A DNA stretch of 64,000 nucleotides from Cephalopachus bancanus. Its lineage: Eukaryota > Chordata > Mammalia > Primates > Tarsiidae. This document shows, piece after piece, positions 34,745-46,480 of this stretch (position 1 is the first letter of the stretch; the number at the start of each line of letters is the position of its first letter). Made by a program: the position numbers and the translations under genes. The notes beneath the pieces are model-generated. The model was not told the origin of the DNA. It worked only from the letters and a program-made list of their open reading frames with translations, and ran no database searches. The stretch lies in contig JAPVLO010000115.1 in assembly GCA_027257055.1 (NCBI GenBank), forward strand, positions 3,224,001 to 3,288,000, written 5' to 3'.

Positions 34745-36180
34745 TTTCTCTTTACATCAAAATAACTTTATTGAGGTATCATTTATAGCCACCATAATGC
34801 ACACATTTTAAGTGTAAGTTTGTTGAGTCTTGACAAATCAATATACCTATTTAACCATCATCCTTATTGAGACAGAGAGTGTTTCTACTGCCCCAGAAAG
34901 TTCCCTTATATGCCCCTACTCTATTCTCTTCCTCCCCTGGCTCCAGACACGCACTGATTTTCTTTCTGCCACTTTTTTTTTATTGGTTCTAGAATTGTAT
35001 ATATGTGGAATCTCACAATATGTGCTCTTTTATCTTTCTTTCACTCAGCATACTGTTTTTAAGATTTAGTCTTGTTCTGTACAGCAGTGATTCACATTCT
35101 TATTTGCTGAGTCGTATTTCATTGTATGTACAAATCACAATTTGTTGACCTATCTATTGCCTGTTGGTGGGCATTTAAGTTGTATCCGATTTAGAGTTAT
35201 TATGATTAAGGCTGCTACGAACATTCATGTGTAAGTCTTTGAGTGGATGCATCTTTTCATTCCTCTCAGGAAAAGACCTGAGTGGAATTGCTCAGCCATA
35301 TAATAAGTGCATGTTTAACTTTATAAGAAACTGCCAAACTGTTCACCAAAGTGGCTGTACCATTTTACACTCCTGTCAGCAGTATATAAGAGTTACAATT
35401 GCTCCAAATATTTGCCCAGACTTTATATTATTATTCTTTTTAATATCAGCCTTTCTATGTGTGTGTGGTGGCAGGCATCTCATTGTGGTTTCGATCTGTA
35501 TTTCCCTAATGGCTAATATTATTCAGCACCTTTCTCTGTGCTTATTGGCCATTCATATATAATCTCCTTTTGTAAAGTGTCTGTTCAAGTTCTTTGCCCA
35601 TTTTTACATTATATTTTTACAAACATGCTCTCAATATACAATCATAGTAATACAGCTACTCATGAAGTAATACATCTATATGGTGGTTAGTAGTTATTCC
35701 CAAGCACCACTTGGGACAACAGAAAAGAAAAAAAGAGTAGAAGTGAAAGATGCTATGAAAACAAAATTCACGTTACATGTTTTTAAGCTAAATCTGAGTC
35801 AATCCCTGCTGCTTAGTTTTCCTTTGACCATTTTTAGTTGAATTGTCAGTCTTCTTATGATGAGTTGTGAAGGCTCTCTATGTATTCTGGAGGTAGGTCT
35901 TTTGTCAGATACAAGTATCACCATTCTGTGGCTTGTCTTTTCATTTTCTTAACAGCATCTTTTGAGGAGCAGAAGATCTGAATTTTTATGAAGTTCAAGC
36001 TACCTTTTATTTTATCATTCAGGCTTTTTGTCTGGTATCTAGTATATATTTGCCTACCTCAAGATTGCAAATATTTTTTCCCCAGGTTTCTTCTGGAAAG
36101 TTTAATATTTTCGTTTTTACATTTACATCTATGATCTCTTTTGACATAGTCCTCTTTTGGTATGAAAAAAGATCCCATGT
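34745..36180 (-). mobile_element. Old L1 (L1M-type) 3' part, reverse, split by a 215-bp insertion
   Basis: Reverse-complement L1 text: AACTTTATTGAGGTATCATT, GGAATCTCACAATATGTGCT, ATTATGATTAAGGCTGCTAC, CTGTATTTCCCTAATGGCTA, then after a break CTATGTATTCTGGAGGTAGG and TCTGTGGCTTGTCTTTTCAT. The break at 35607-35821 is a separate insertion. Confidence 0.85.
35607..35821. mobile_element. 215-bp unidentified insertion with 15-bp target-site duplication
   Basis: CTTTGCCCATTTTTA (35592-35606) and CTTTGACCATTTTTA (35822-35836) match 14/15 and bracket sequence that does not belong to L1, while L1 text resumes correctly outside. The insert matches no repeat I recognise. On the reverse strand it ends GTAAAAATATAATG, weakly A-rich, so a short retrocopy is possible. 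Confidence 0.6.
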
Positions 36181-36183
36181 TCT

Positions 36184-36475
36184 AGGCTGGGCATGGTAGC
36201 TCATGCCTGTAATATCAGCACTTTGGGAGACTAAGATGGAAGGATTGTTTGAGCCTAGGAGTTCAAGACTACCAGTCTGGGCAACATAGGGAGACCTCAT
36301 CTCTACATAAAAATCAAAAACTAAGCCAGACATGGTGGTACATGCCTGTGGTCCCAGCTACTCATGAAGCTGAGGTGGAAGGATCACCGCCTGAGCCCAG
36401 GAGGTTGAGGCTGAGATGAACTGTGATCATGACACTGCACTCCAGCCTGGGTGACAGAGTGAGATCCCAACTCAA
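36184..36475 (+). repeat. Alu, full-length
   Basis: GGCTGGGCATGGTAGCTCAT to CTGGGTGACAGAGTGAGATC. CATGTTC occurs on both sides (36177 region and after the TA/TTTA tract), a likely short target-site duplication in reverse L1 sequence. Confidence 0.9.
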
Positions 36476-36510
36476 ATATATATATATATATTTATTTATT
36501 TATTTATATC
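36476..36510. repeat. (TA)n/(TTTA)n tract at an Alu tail
   Basis: TATATATATATATA then TTTATTTATTTATTTATA directly after the forward Alu at 36184, where its A-tail should be. Confidence 0.85.
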
Positions 36511-37276
36511 ATGTTCCTTTTTGGTAGGGGCCTGAGAGGAAGGAAAAGTGAGGTGATGACAGGGCAGGGAAAACCAGGGCACAAGCCCAGTTCACAGGAG
36601 CAGAGGTGGAGACATGCAAGAGAGTGGAACAGAAGCTGGCTGTGGCCAGCTACCTGGAGCTCGGGGTAAGGGCAGAGGAGAGCAGGATAGCAGGAGATTA
36701 GGCCAAGGAAGAAGATGCAACCCCATCACAAGAGAATTTGGACTGCTCTCCTCTCTTGGCTTAGACCTGTGTGTGAAGGTCCACATGGAGGAGGACTCTT
36801 CAGACCGTGTCCTCTCTCCTCCTTCTCACTGTTTCTCCTCCTCACTACATCTCCAGTCCTTGCCAGCCCTCTCTCTCCATCTGCCTTTCCAAGCCTCTAT
36901 CCCTGAGGTCCAGCTCCGTGATGAAGCTCTTCCCATCCATCCCACTAAGATCAGCCAGCACCAGGCCAGGACTGAGCATGTTGACAAAGGATATGCCCAG
37001 CTCAAGTCAAGCTGCTGGCACCAGCCATGGGCTCACATATCACCTGTGATGCCTAACAGGAGAAGGCAATACCGTGGCCTTGCCCTCTCATGGGCTTCCA
37101 AAGGTCCGAAGTGCCTCCCCAGCACTCTCTCACATGGCTCTCATAGCCCTCCATATGGCAAGCAGCCTCCCACTTCACCTAGCACAACGGTGTTCAATAA
37201 AGGTTTCCCACCTAGAAAATCTATGGTGGCAGGTGACTCTTGAAGTCAAAGCCCTGATGCTTAAGAAGTCCACAGT
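36511..37276. other. Intergenic, unassigned
   Basis: A 209-codon open frame (36614-37243) lies here but resembles no protein family, has biased composition and overlaps other frames, so it is not called a gene. Confidence 0.4.
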
Positions 37277-37583
37277 CAGGCCAGACAGGGTGGTTCACAC
37301 CTCTAATTACAGTACTTTGGGAGGCTGACACAATAGGATTGCTTGAGCCTGGGAGTTTGAGACCAGCCTAGGCAACATAGCAAGACCTCATCTCCACAAA
37401 AAAAAATCAAAAAATAAGCTGGGCATGGTGGCACACACCTGTAGTCCCAGCTATTCGGGAGGCTGAGGCAGAAGGATTACCTAAGCCCAGGAGGTGGAGG
37501 CTGTGGTAAGCTGTGATTGTGCCACTGCACTCCAGCCTGGGCAACAGGGTGAGACCCTGACTCAAAAAAAAAAAAAAAAAAAA
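37277..37583 (+). repeat. Alu, full-length
   Basis: GGCCAGACAGGGTGGTTCAC to CAACAGGGTGAGACCCTGAC with a 20-base A-tail. Imperfect flanking repeats AAGAAGTCCACAG and AAGAACTCCATAG suggest its target-site duplication. Confidence 0.9.
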
Positions 37584-38629
37584 GAACTCCATAGCCCTTC
37601 CTAACACCACTGCTTCCCTACAGACACAGCATCACCCACAGTGTAGGCTTTTCCACCCTCCCTGAACAGTTGCTCCAGCTACTGCTATGGAAGTGTCCTG
37701 ACAGCCTTAGCATATCAGAGCTGTAAATTCTGGGAAGTCTACTGGATTGGAATGTGGGTGGCATTTGCTTGGAGACATCCTGGGGTTTTGGAGGCATCAA
37801 CACAGCCCCTCTGAGTGATGGCAGCTTCATCAAAATTAGTTCCAATGCTCTGAATTTGCATCCAGGATCGCCTGGAGTGAGGACAGAGAGCTCCATTGTA
37901 AGATGCAGTGTGAGTTCTCTACAAACAAGGGTGCCCCAGGCAGTGGCTGCAAAGAGGGAAGAGTATAGAAATGTGGGATGCTTGCACCCTGGCATAAGAA
38001 CCAAGTTCTACTCTTGGATGAAGTGAGTGGCCCAAGCAGCTGCTGTGAGCAAAACCAGGAGCAGAGCTGAAAGATACATCCAGGATAGGAAGGAAAGAGA
38101 GCCAACGTGTCTCTTTTTCTGTCCCTATGCTCTTCCAGGGACCCTCTTGGAAAGGAGTGTCTTCTCTGTGCAGAAATTAGAGAATTCAGGAAATTTTCCT
38201 CCTGAATTCCAACTCTAGCTCATTTCCACATTCTGATGTCACCTCCTCCAGGACAACCACAGTCCTGCCCTTTCAGGATTCTTGGTAAGGGATGCCAAGT
38301 CAGGAGAAGTAGAGAAAATGTGAGATGTATGAGGTGACAGGTGGACTTACTGGCTCTTCTGGCTCTAACCTATAGTGCACTTACATCTTTTCCTTCCCAA
38401 GCAACTTAGCAGCCTGTGGGCCAAGCAATCATTTATATCCAAATCACAACAGCTCCAATCCCTACCTACTCACACAGAACACCAGCCTCTTCCCAGGTTA
38501 CCCTTTTCCCTATGGTTGACATCCTCACAGTGGTTTCTGTTTTCCTGAGTCCTGAGAAAATCTCAGTTGCTGCCCTGACCACATTCTGCCAACATTCCAA
38601 AAGACCCCCAAAGAGGAAAGCCCACAATC

Positions 38630-38632
<3 letters not shown>
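37584..38632. other. Intergenic, unassigned
   Basis: No gene or clear repeat recognised between the Alu at 37277 and the (AG)n tract. Confidence 0.35.

Positions 38633-38675
<43 letters not shown>
38633..38675. repeat. (AG)n microsatellite
   Basis: About 21 uninterrupted AG units followed by further purine-rich AGAGAG patches to about 38740. Confidence 0.95.
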
Positions 38676-38676
<1 letters not shown>

Positions 38677-38759
38677 GGAAAGAGAGAGGAGAGTTCTTCC
38701 AGGAGCCTTCCTGACCCAGGAGAGAGACAGAGAGATGAGCAGAGGTCTAATAAGATGTG

Positions 38760-39003
38760 AGGCAATAGGGTGTTGCCATCTTGCTCGCAACACAAACAGA
38801 TGACAGAGAGCCTCTAAGAGAAGGGGCGGATGAGACCATTGCCTTGCTAAGGTATGATGTGGCCATGTGCCCTTTGAGCTATGGCCAGGCCATGTTTTCT
38901 TAAGTTTTGGTCCCTTCCCGTATCTTAGGGAGATGACTCTCCTCTTTTTCCCTCTCTTTTTCTTATTTACTTCATAAATAAACTGTATTTTCTAATCTAA
39001 AAA
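38760..39003 (+). repeat. Dispersed repeat copy B, same family as 22.4 kb
   Basis: Ends ATAAATAAACTGTATTTTCTAATCT followed by an A-run (38974-39006), with upstream TTTTCTTAAGTTTTGGTCCC and a pyrimidine-rich CTCCTCTTTTTCCCTCTC. It matches the reverse complement of copy A. Its left limit is uncertain. I did not recognise the family; an LTR is plausible because of the terminal AATAAA. Confidence 0.55.
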
Positions 39004-39344
39004 AAAGAGCGAGAGAGAAGAGGAGGATGAAGCACTTTTGCCTTAATTTCAGATCTCTACCCTGATGGAGCTGACGTCAGAAGCATGGGTCGGAGTTTGA
39101 TGGAGGCCAGTAGAATTTGCACAAAGTAAATCCCTCTCCTCTGGCCACACACCCAGATAATCTCATCAGCTGCTGTGAGTATGGACTGCTAACAGAATTT
39201 GCCTCAGCTGACTGGAGCAGGGGAAAGGAGGGTGGGTACTCCCTTCCCTCAGGGCAGCCTGAGCCAAGGACCAAGAATGAGGGTACAAAGTGGGGCACTC
39301 CTAAGGTACTATTAATACTCCAAAGCCTCCTTTTTTTTCCTATT

Positions 39345-39630
39345 AATCAAGGTCTTACTCTTTGATCCAGGCTAGATTGCAGCAGCACGATTACAGCGGC
39401 ACGATTACAGCTACTGCAACCTCGACCTCCCAGGCTCAGGCAATCTTTCTGTCTCAGTCCTCAGCTGGGACTACAGGCATGCACCATGCCTGGCTAATTT
39501 TTTTTAATTTTTGTAGACAAGGACATACTGTGTTGCCTAGGCTGGTCTCGAACTCCTAGACTCAAGCAATCCTCCCTCTCTGTCCTCCCAAAGTGCTGGT
39601 ATTATAGGTATGCCCAGCCCAGTTTTTCTA
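39345..39630 (-). repeat. Alu, reverse
   Basis: AAGGTCTTACTCTTTGATCC to CAAAGTGCTGGTATTATAGG, including a small duplicated CAGCGGCACGATTACAG stretch near 39385-39410. Confidence 0.85.
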
Positions 39631-40544
39631 AATGAAAAAAAAATCAGGCTGAGACTGGACTTAAGTTGAACTCACATTTTTGCCTAGCTTCTTCCCTTGC
39701 CCTGTCCTGTCCAGGTTTTTTCTGAGAACACTTGTCCAACAAATCACTTGTTCAAGAACCCCTCATCCAGGCTCTTTTTCAGGCGAGGCAACCTAAGACA
39801 ACTGGTCAGGCTTTCAGGAAAAGATGTACCACCTTCCCTTAGAACCTACACTGACAGCAAGAGCTGATCACATCTCCTTGGGCTTCAGTGTTCCTTATCA
39901 GTCAAGGGGATCTATTAGGATCCTTTGCAGTGCTCATATTCTGTCCTTGCAGAGAGGACTCTGTTTTCTAACCGGGACAAATGGCATTTTGTCCCCCTTC
40001 CCTCTGCAGAAAAAGGCCCCCAGAATCCACGATCATATGGTGACTCCCGTGTGGCATTAGCATGCCTTCCACTCTGCCAGCTTTGATATCTATTATTTCA
40101 ACCAATGATTGGGCTGCCTGTGTTGCTCACCTCAGAGTAAGAGGTCCCTGTGCTAAAAGTAAGTATCTTTTTATACTCACTACTGACTATATCGTATGCA
40201 AAACTTTGTGAGACAGCACTCCACAATAGACTTGATTTGGATGTCTAGAAAACACAGCCTCCAATTGTAAGCCCGTGAAATGCTACACCCTAATTACAGT
40301 TTCTAGGCACCTCTAATGACCCATTAAGATGGATTTATAGAGCAGGCAGAGCCTACGCTGCCAGAAGCAGGTGAGACTACAGGGTCTAGCACTTTCTCTG
40401 AGGCTGGAGACCCACCAGAAATATTCTGCTATGGAGAAAAAAGTCAAGAAGGAAGATGAAATCTTATCATCTAATACTCATCACAGAGAAGACAAATCCT
40501 GATATGTTTATATTTCTGGGACTAAAAAAAAATCACTCTGAGAA
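39631..40544. other. Intergenic, unassigned
   Basis: No gene or repeat recognised with confidence. Confidence 0.35.
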
Positions 40545-41480
40545 TGGAGAACATCCTGTACTTGACTTATGGAAATGCAAATCGGTATGATCACTTTGGA
40601 AAACAAATTGACATTATTTTGTAAAATGCTATTCATCCATTACCTTGGGCCCAGCAATTCAACTCCTAGTCATATATTCTAGAAAAACTTTTGTACTTGA
40701 GCAACAGGAGATAGGTAAAAGAAGCATATTTAAGATACCCCGAAGCAGAAATAATTAGAATATCTGCTTTCAGGAGAATGGGTAAATACATTGGGTACCA
40801 GTACACAACAGATTAGTAAGCATAAATAGACCACAGCTACATACATCAATGTTAATTAATCTTAAAAATAAAATAGTCATGAGAAAAGCAGGGGCAGAAG
40901 AATACCCACTGGTCATAGTGACTATAATGGGTTAAAGAGCATCCTCCCCAAAAATATATCCAAGTCCTAACCTCCAGCACTGTGAATGTGACCTTATTTT
41001 GAAATAGGGTCTTTGCAGATATAATTAGAGATTTCAGGGTGAGATCCTCCTAGATGTAGAGTGGGTCCTAAATCCAATGACTAGTGTCCTTTCAAAAGAA
41101 AAGAAAGGGAAATTTGTGACAAGACACAGGGTAGAAGGCCATGTGAAGACAGAGATTGGAGTTATGCTACCACAAACTAAAGAACGCCAGGAACAACCAG
41201 AAGCTAAGACAGGCAGAAAAGGATTTTTCCCAGAGCCTTCGGAGGGAGCCAGTCCTGCTGACAATGCCTTGACTCTGGACCTTTGGCCTCCAGAACTGTG
41301 AGAGAATACATTTCTGTTGTTTTCAGTCACATAGTTTGTGGTAATTGTTATGGCAGTCCTAGGTAATGAATGCTGTAGATCTTAGGTTGGGTGATACATT
41401 TCTGGGTGCTCATGTTGTGTTGTAGTAGATATACCTTATGTGTATTCTATTGTATGACACAAATATAAAACATGTTAAGG
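40545..41480 (+). mobile_element. Old L1 3' end, forward, interrupted by an MLT1 LTR
   Basis: TATGGAAATGCAAATCGGTATGATCACTTTGG (40568-40600), CCCAGCAATTCAACTCCTAG and GAGAATGGGTAAATACATTG are L1M 3'-end text; after the LTR, TTTCTGGGTGCTCATGTTGT and CTATTGTATGACACAAATATAAAACATG continue it. Confidence 0.75.
40925..41385 (+). mobile_element. MaLR (MLT1-like) LTR nested in an old L1
   Basis: Starts TATAATGGGTTAAAGAGCAT, continues with TGAATGTGACCTTATTTTG, GGGTCCTAAATCCAATGAC, GGCCATGTGAAGACAG, CTCCAGAACTGTGAGAGAAT and TTATGGCAGTCCTAGG, all in MLT1 order. L1 3'-end sequence lies on both sides (40545-40920 and 41395-41480), so the LTR interrupted the L1. Confidence 0.85.
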
Positions 41481-41554
41481 GGTAAGGGGAGGTTAGAAAA
41501 ACAAAGCTAAGGTCCCTGAGAGATTTGAGGGATTTCATGGTGTTGAGTCTTGAC

Positions 41555-41765
41555 TACGTTCAGCGATTATGCCAGGCACTTTATAGATGGTATAACATTT
41601 AATCCTCAAAGTCACCTGTGGCAAGTAAGTTATCCATTTTTGCAGTTAAGAAAGCTGAGGCTGGAAACAGTAAAATACTTGCCTGAGGTAACAGTGAATG
41701 AGTGGATGATTAAGGTCTCAAACGAAGATCAATTTGTCCAAGCCTTTACCACTATAACACACACT
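41555..41765 (-). repeat. MIR SINE
   Basis: TATGCCAGGCACTTTATAGA, ATAACATTTAATCCTCAAAG, TTTTTGCAGTTAAGAAAGCTGAGGC, CTTGCCTGAGGTAACAGTGA: reverse MIR. Confidence 0.8.
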
Positions 41766-43587
41766 GAGTCACATCTGTCTATATCTCTAAAATCCTAAGG
41801 TTACTAGTCACAAGCCCGTCAACCCTCAAATATCACAGGTTACCAGTTACAACGCCATCAGGAAAGGTAAACACATACCCACTTTATCTCAGATTTCTTT
41901 TCAGGCAGAGCTAGATGAATTATCCATTTAATGGACCTTATATCTTCAATGAATTATCACTCATTGGGCCTTACATCTTCCAACACATCTCACCACAACC
42001 TATGTACATCACCTTCAGTTAATCAAAGAGCATGCTTTCATCACCCATTCCAACCACAGTGCTGGCAATATAAGATAAAATAAACTTTTCTTATTCTTCT
42101 CCTTCTGTGGGGGGGCTGCTTCTGCCGTAGTAAATAAAGGGACCAGCTGAGCAATCAGTTCAAAAGGAGGCAGTGACCCTGGGGTAGGGTGACCTATCAT
42201 CCTGGTTTCCCTAGGACTGACCCTGTTTCAGCACTGTAAGTCCCACATCCCAGGAATCAGTCCTGGGCAAACCAGAATGGTTGACTACCTTTCCTGGGGC
42301 AAACATTTTCTTCTGGGATCTGAAGTATTTACAAAGGGGTGGGAAAGAGACAGCTGGATCATGGATTCAACCTTGTACTACCTTCTGGGGCTCAGCTTGA
42401 AGCCATGCTCCCCCACGCCTTCCTTTTTTCTCTGAGAAAAGACATTTGTCAGACCCTGAGGCCAAGCCCGGATGCTGGGGCTGGGGGGGCAGGGGACAAG
42501 CTCACTCCACTGGAGCAGGTGCTGCCTTCATTCCTTCCCTTCCCTGCCCCCTTCAGCAATCAGTGGATTTTAATTAATTGATAACCAAAGGTCAGCTTCC
42601 AAAGCTGCATCCCACCTCCCCCATCATCCATGCTTGGTTCGGAAAGCTGTGGTGACATCTTGCACCAAAGTCCCACAGCAGCAGGGTGCCCAGTCCTTGT
42701 CTAATGCTGGATCTTCAGGCCCTGCTTGCACACCATCAACAAATGGCAGGCTCAAGTCACTCCACAGTTCATAAAACCTTGTGCATACCGTGGCTTGTTG
42801 GGTGCTCAGGTAATCAGCATGCAAATGTTTGTCCCATTTTATGATGGAAACAGACTAAAGAGCAGGGTCGAGAAAGAAACAGAGCCAGACCCGGGACTGG
42901 ATTCGACCCTAAGCCACACACTGCCTTAGGATGCCAAGTCCCCCTCTGGATGGCTCCAAGAACAGCAGGGAAGAGATCAAGAAGGCATCAACATTTTTCA
43001 CCCGCCCACCTCCCTGACCTTCTTAAAAAATATATCATAATCCTGGAAAACACACTCAGCAGATGGCTGATTCAGGAATAAATTCAGGGCTGCCAGATTT
43101 TCTCCACCACAAAATCCTGATACTTATCCCCTGCTGCTGCCTCACACACAGTCAAAGACAGGGCTCTGCAGTGAGCACTGGCACCAGGAAGTGGCTCAGC
43201 AGTGGGGAGAAGTACAGGAGACCACAGAGACCCTGTCCCTGCATGGTCAGTTGGAGGGCTCCCCATGACCCATCAAAGGAAGTGAGTTAGTACGAGATTT
43301 GCAGGCTGGCCCCAGAGACCTGTACCAAAGTCCCCAGGCTGGGCATGACAGATGTGCCTCACTTTAACTGAGATCTGAGTCATTTGGCTGAAAAGAAAAA
43401 GCATTCAGCTCATCTTTCACTTCTCTGACTATGAACCCAGGAGGGGAGGGAATAGGGTGGCACTGATCTGACAGATCCCCTTCTGGAAGATAGCTCTGGG
43501 GGAAGGGGAGGAATGCTTATGTGTACAAATGCATGTATAAGTGTGCGTGTCTGTGTGTACCTTCTCTGCAGAAAGGGTTTTGTTTGT
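41766..43587. other. Intergenic, unassigned
   Basis: No gene. 42790-42910 has weak MIR character (TTGTCCCATTTTATGATGG, ATTCGACCCTAAG). Otherwise nothing seen. Confidence 0.35.
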
Positions 43588-43892
43588 TCAGGTTTTTTTT
43601 TTTTTAAGACAGGGTCTCACTCTGTCACCCAGGCTGGAGTGCAGTGATGCCAACATAGCTCACTGTAGCCTTGAACTCCTGGGCTCCAGCTATTCTCCTA
43701 CCTTACCCACTGAGCAGCGAGGACCACAGATGTGCACCATCACACCCAACTAATTTTTTACTTTTTTATTTTCTTGTAGAGATGAGGTCTTGCTATGTTG
43801 CTCAGGGTGGTCTCAAATTCCTGGCCTCAAGAGATCTTCCTGCCTCAGCCTCCCAAAATACTGGGATTGCATGAGCCACTACACGCAGCCTC
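43588..43892 (-). repeat. Alu, reverse
   Basis: T-run then AAGACAGGGTCTCACTCTGT to GAGCCACTACACGCAGCC. AGAAAGGGT flanks both ends, a probable target-site duplication. Confidence 0.9.
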
Positions 43893-44399
43893 GTAGAAAG
43901 GGTCTGAAAGTAGTGCTTGAGTTTGTTTGCTAACATCGTCTGCTTGCTGAGCCCCTGCTAAAAGAGCTAGCCCCTGTGCAATGTTTGTTGGAAGAAGCAA
44001 AGATTGGTGAGTCCCCGGCCCTGGTCTCCAGGGGAAATGAATCAGGCAATCACCGACTTTATCCCAAGTGTACACTGAACCAGGAATAAAATAAGTGCTA
44101 GAGTAAGTAGAGGGAGAATAGAGGTGGGAGAATAGAGAACAGGAGTGGTGGGCTCTCTTCTGAAACAGGTGTTCTCCCCTCCAATAGAAGAAAGAGGGTA
44201 AAGCCATTGGGCCAAATCCCAGCTCCCTTTGCTCACTACCACAAGGTAGTGTGATCCCCCAAGGAATGCCTCCACTGGCAGTCACTGGAGAAGACCACCA
44301 GGGAAGGGATCTTGTCTATTTCCAGACAAGACTGGAGGGTCCCTGGGTCGGGCTCAGTGGAATCCTGCAATCCATGCAATCCTTTGGCCTCAGGGTCTC

Positions 44400-44950
44400 T
44401 ATATCAGTTTCCTCTCTCATCTCCTTGCCTCAGGTCTCACTCATTCTAGGATGTCTTCCAGAAAGCCATCAGTGGGTTTTAAAACACAGTCTGACAACCT
44501 CACTGTTTAAGTCTTTCCATAGCTATAGAATAAAAATCCTACAGGATAAAATTAGACTGTTCTTCTCTTCTGTCTCTCCGGCCTCATCTGTTTCTATGAC
44601 CTCCATGTCCACTTCTGCCCCAATACCATGCCTGTAGGCTTTTTCCCAGGTTGTTTCTTCTGCGGGGACACACTCATCCTTGCGTCCTATTCTTGAGACT
44701 CTCAACTCTTACTCAGCCTCCCAAGCTCAGCGTATATCACCTCTTTAAAAATGCTGTTTCTGAACCCCTATTTCCCCAGGCTCCAGGGACTTATCTCTAC
44801 CACTGCACTGACCCTGCTGCATCAGAACAAGTGGCTTACCTGTCTGTTTTCCTGGGACTGCGAGCCCCTGAGGCCAGGGACTGCATTTCCATCAAGCCCA
44901 GCACCAGCACCTAGTAGAATCCCAAATGATGACCAATGGAAGGTGCTCCT
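44400..44950 (+). repeat. L2 LINE fragment
   Basis: GCTATAGAATAAAAATCCTACAG, TGCTGTTTCTGAACCCCTATTTC, TGTTTTCCTGGGACTGCGAGCCCCTGAGGCCAGGGACTGC around 44845-44885 and CAGCACCTAGTAGAATCC match the L2 order. Confidence 0.7.
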
Positions 44951-45179
44951 GAGTTAGCAAATGGACACGATGAGCTCCTCAAGTCGTCCACGAAGATTCC
45001 TGGATGGTGTTCATGTTGCTTCCAGTCATCCAAGTCAGCAGAAACCTCAGCAAGGGGTTAACAGTATACTTCCAGCACCGGACAGCACTCCTGGTGCTTT
45101 ATCCAGGCAGTCCTAAAAGCTCCAGAGAGGGTTTCTCAGACTTCCTCAATCTCACAATTCAATCACCACTAAGAATGAA

Positions 45180-45310
45180 TGACAGAACATATTTTTTGAG
45201 TGCTTACTGTATGAGGTGTACTTTACATTCCTTCATCAGCTCATCGAATACTTAAAAACACACTAGGACATAGCCTTTTCAGATGAGGAAACTAAAGATG
45301 TAGAAAAATT
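45180..45310 (-). repeat. MIR SINE fragment
   Basis: TTGAGTGCTTACTGTATGAG, TCATCGAATACTTAAAAACA and TTTTCAGATGAGGAAACTAAAG. Confidence 0.75.
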
Positions 45311-45564
45311 AAGACACTTCCTTTTATTTCTTGTAGAGTAGAAGAACAGGATCATGTTCCTATAACTCTTTCTTACCAGTCACCTTCAAATACAAGTGTC
45401 TTAAAAAAAAAAGCAACAGAGCACACAGTAGGCATGTCTAGTAAGTAACAATGAGTGGTAGTGGATTCTTTGGCTTACAAATACAAGTCAGAGGCACTGA
45501 TTACTATGTCCCCAAACCCGTCAGGCTCTGGCTCTGGGCAGATAATTAAATTCCAATTAAAGTA

Positions 45565-45862
45565 ATTTTTTTTTTTTTTTGAGTTGGAGTCTCACTCTGC
45601 TGGCCAGGTTACAGTGCAGTGGCACACTCATAACCACAGCAGCCTTGACCTGCTGGGTTCAGGGGATCCTTCCACCTCAACCTTTCAAGAAGCTGGAACT
45701 ATAGGCATGTGCCACACGCCCAGCTAATTTTTTGATTTATTGTAGAGATGAGGTCTCGCCAAATTGCCCAGGCTGGCATTGAACCCCTGAGCTAAGGCAA
45801 TCCTCTCACCTCCGCCTCCCAAAGTGCTGGGATTACAGGCATGAGCCACAGCACCTGGCACA
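45565..45862 (-). repeat. Alu, reverse
   Basis: T-run, GAGTTGGAGTCTCACTCTGC, CAGCAGCCTTGACCTGCTGG and GATTTATTGTAGAGATGAGG: the reverse of the strepsirrhine-like Alu body, ending GGCATGAGCCACAGCACCTGG. Confidence 0.9.
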
Positions 45863-45874
45863 ATTAATGGAATT

Positions 45875-46015
45875 TAATAAAGATCTATTGTTTGACCTCT
45901 GTGTGGCAAGCACTATTCTGGGCACTTGGGGGAAAAAAAGAAAGACAAAGAACCCTGCCCTCAAAGAGCCAGTAGAGAAAGACAATGAACAATAAGTATA
46001 ATATGAATAAATAAG
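45875..46015 (-). repeat. L2 LINE 3' end, reverse
   Basis: TTTGACCTCTGTGTGGCAAGCACTATTCTGGGCACTTGG (45890-45930) and CCCTGCCCTCAAAGAGCC, read in reverse, give the L2 end. Confidence 0.7.
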
Positions 46016-46064
46016 AAAACATAGAGTGCCCTGAAGCCAGAGATTGCACTTCCATCAAGTCAGA

Positions 46065-46480
46065 AGGTGTGGCAGCTAGCCTCCAAGACAACTCTATAAT
46101 CATCCTCATTACCTGGTATTCAGCCCTTGGGTAGTGCCCTCCACACTGCTTAGGGCTAACCAACAGCATAGACAGAGTATGATTTCAAGGCCAGGTCAGA
46201 AAAGACTACAGCTTTTGCCTGGCCTTTATTGAAATAACTGCTTTGAGGGCAGCTAGTCACCATGTCTTAAGGACACTCAAGCAGCCCAGTGAAGAGGTTC
46301 CCAAAATGAGCAACCGAGCCCTTGCCCCAAGTATGAGTGTGCCATCTTCAGGCTGCAGCCTCATCTGACATCTTGACTATAACCTCATGAAAGACCCCAC
46401 ATCAGAACCACACAGCTAAGCCATCCCCAAACTTCTGACCCACAAAAATGGGGAGACAATAAGTGTTGACTGCTATCTAA
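46065..46480 (+). mobile_element. Diverged MaLR-type LTR (older MLT1 relative)
   Basis: Shows GTGGCAGCTAGCCTCCAAGA, GGTCAGAAAAGACTACAGC, CACCATGTCTTAAGGACACT, ATCTTGACTATAACCTCATG and GAGACAATAAGTGTTGACTG in the order of an older MLT1-type LTR as I recall it. Strongly diverged; the exact subfamily is uncertain. Confidence 0.6.

Noticed and set aside
36614..37243. 209-codon forward open frame
   Set aside because: No recognisable domain, low-complexity Ser/Pro-rich composition, overlapping frames of similar quality, and no promoter or poly(A) context.
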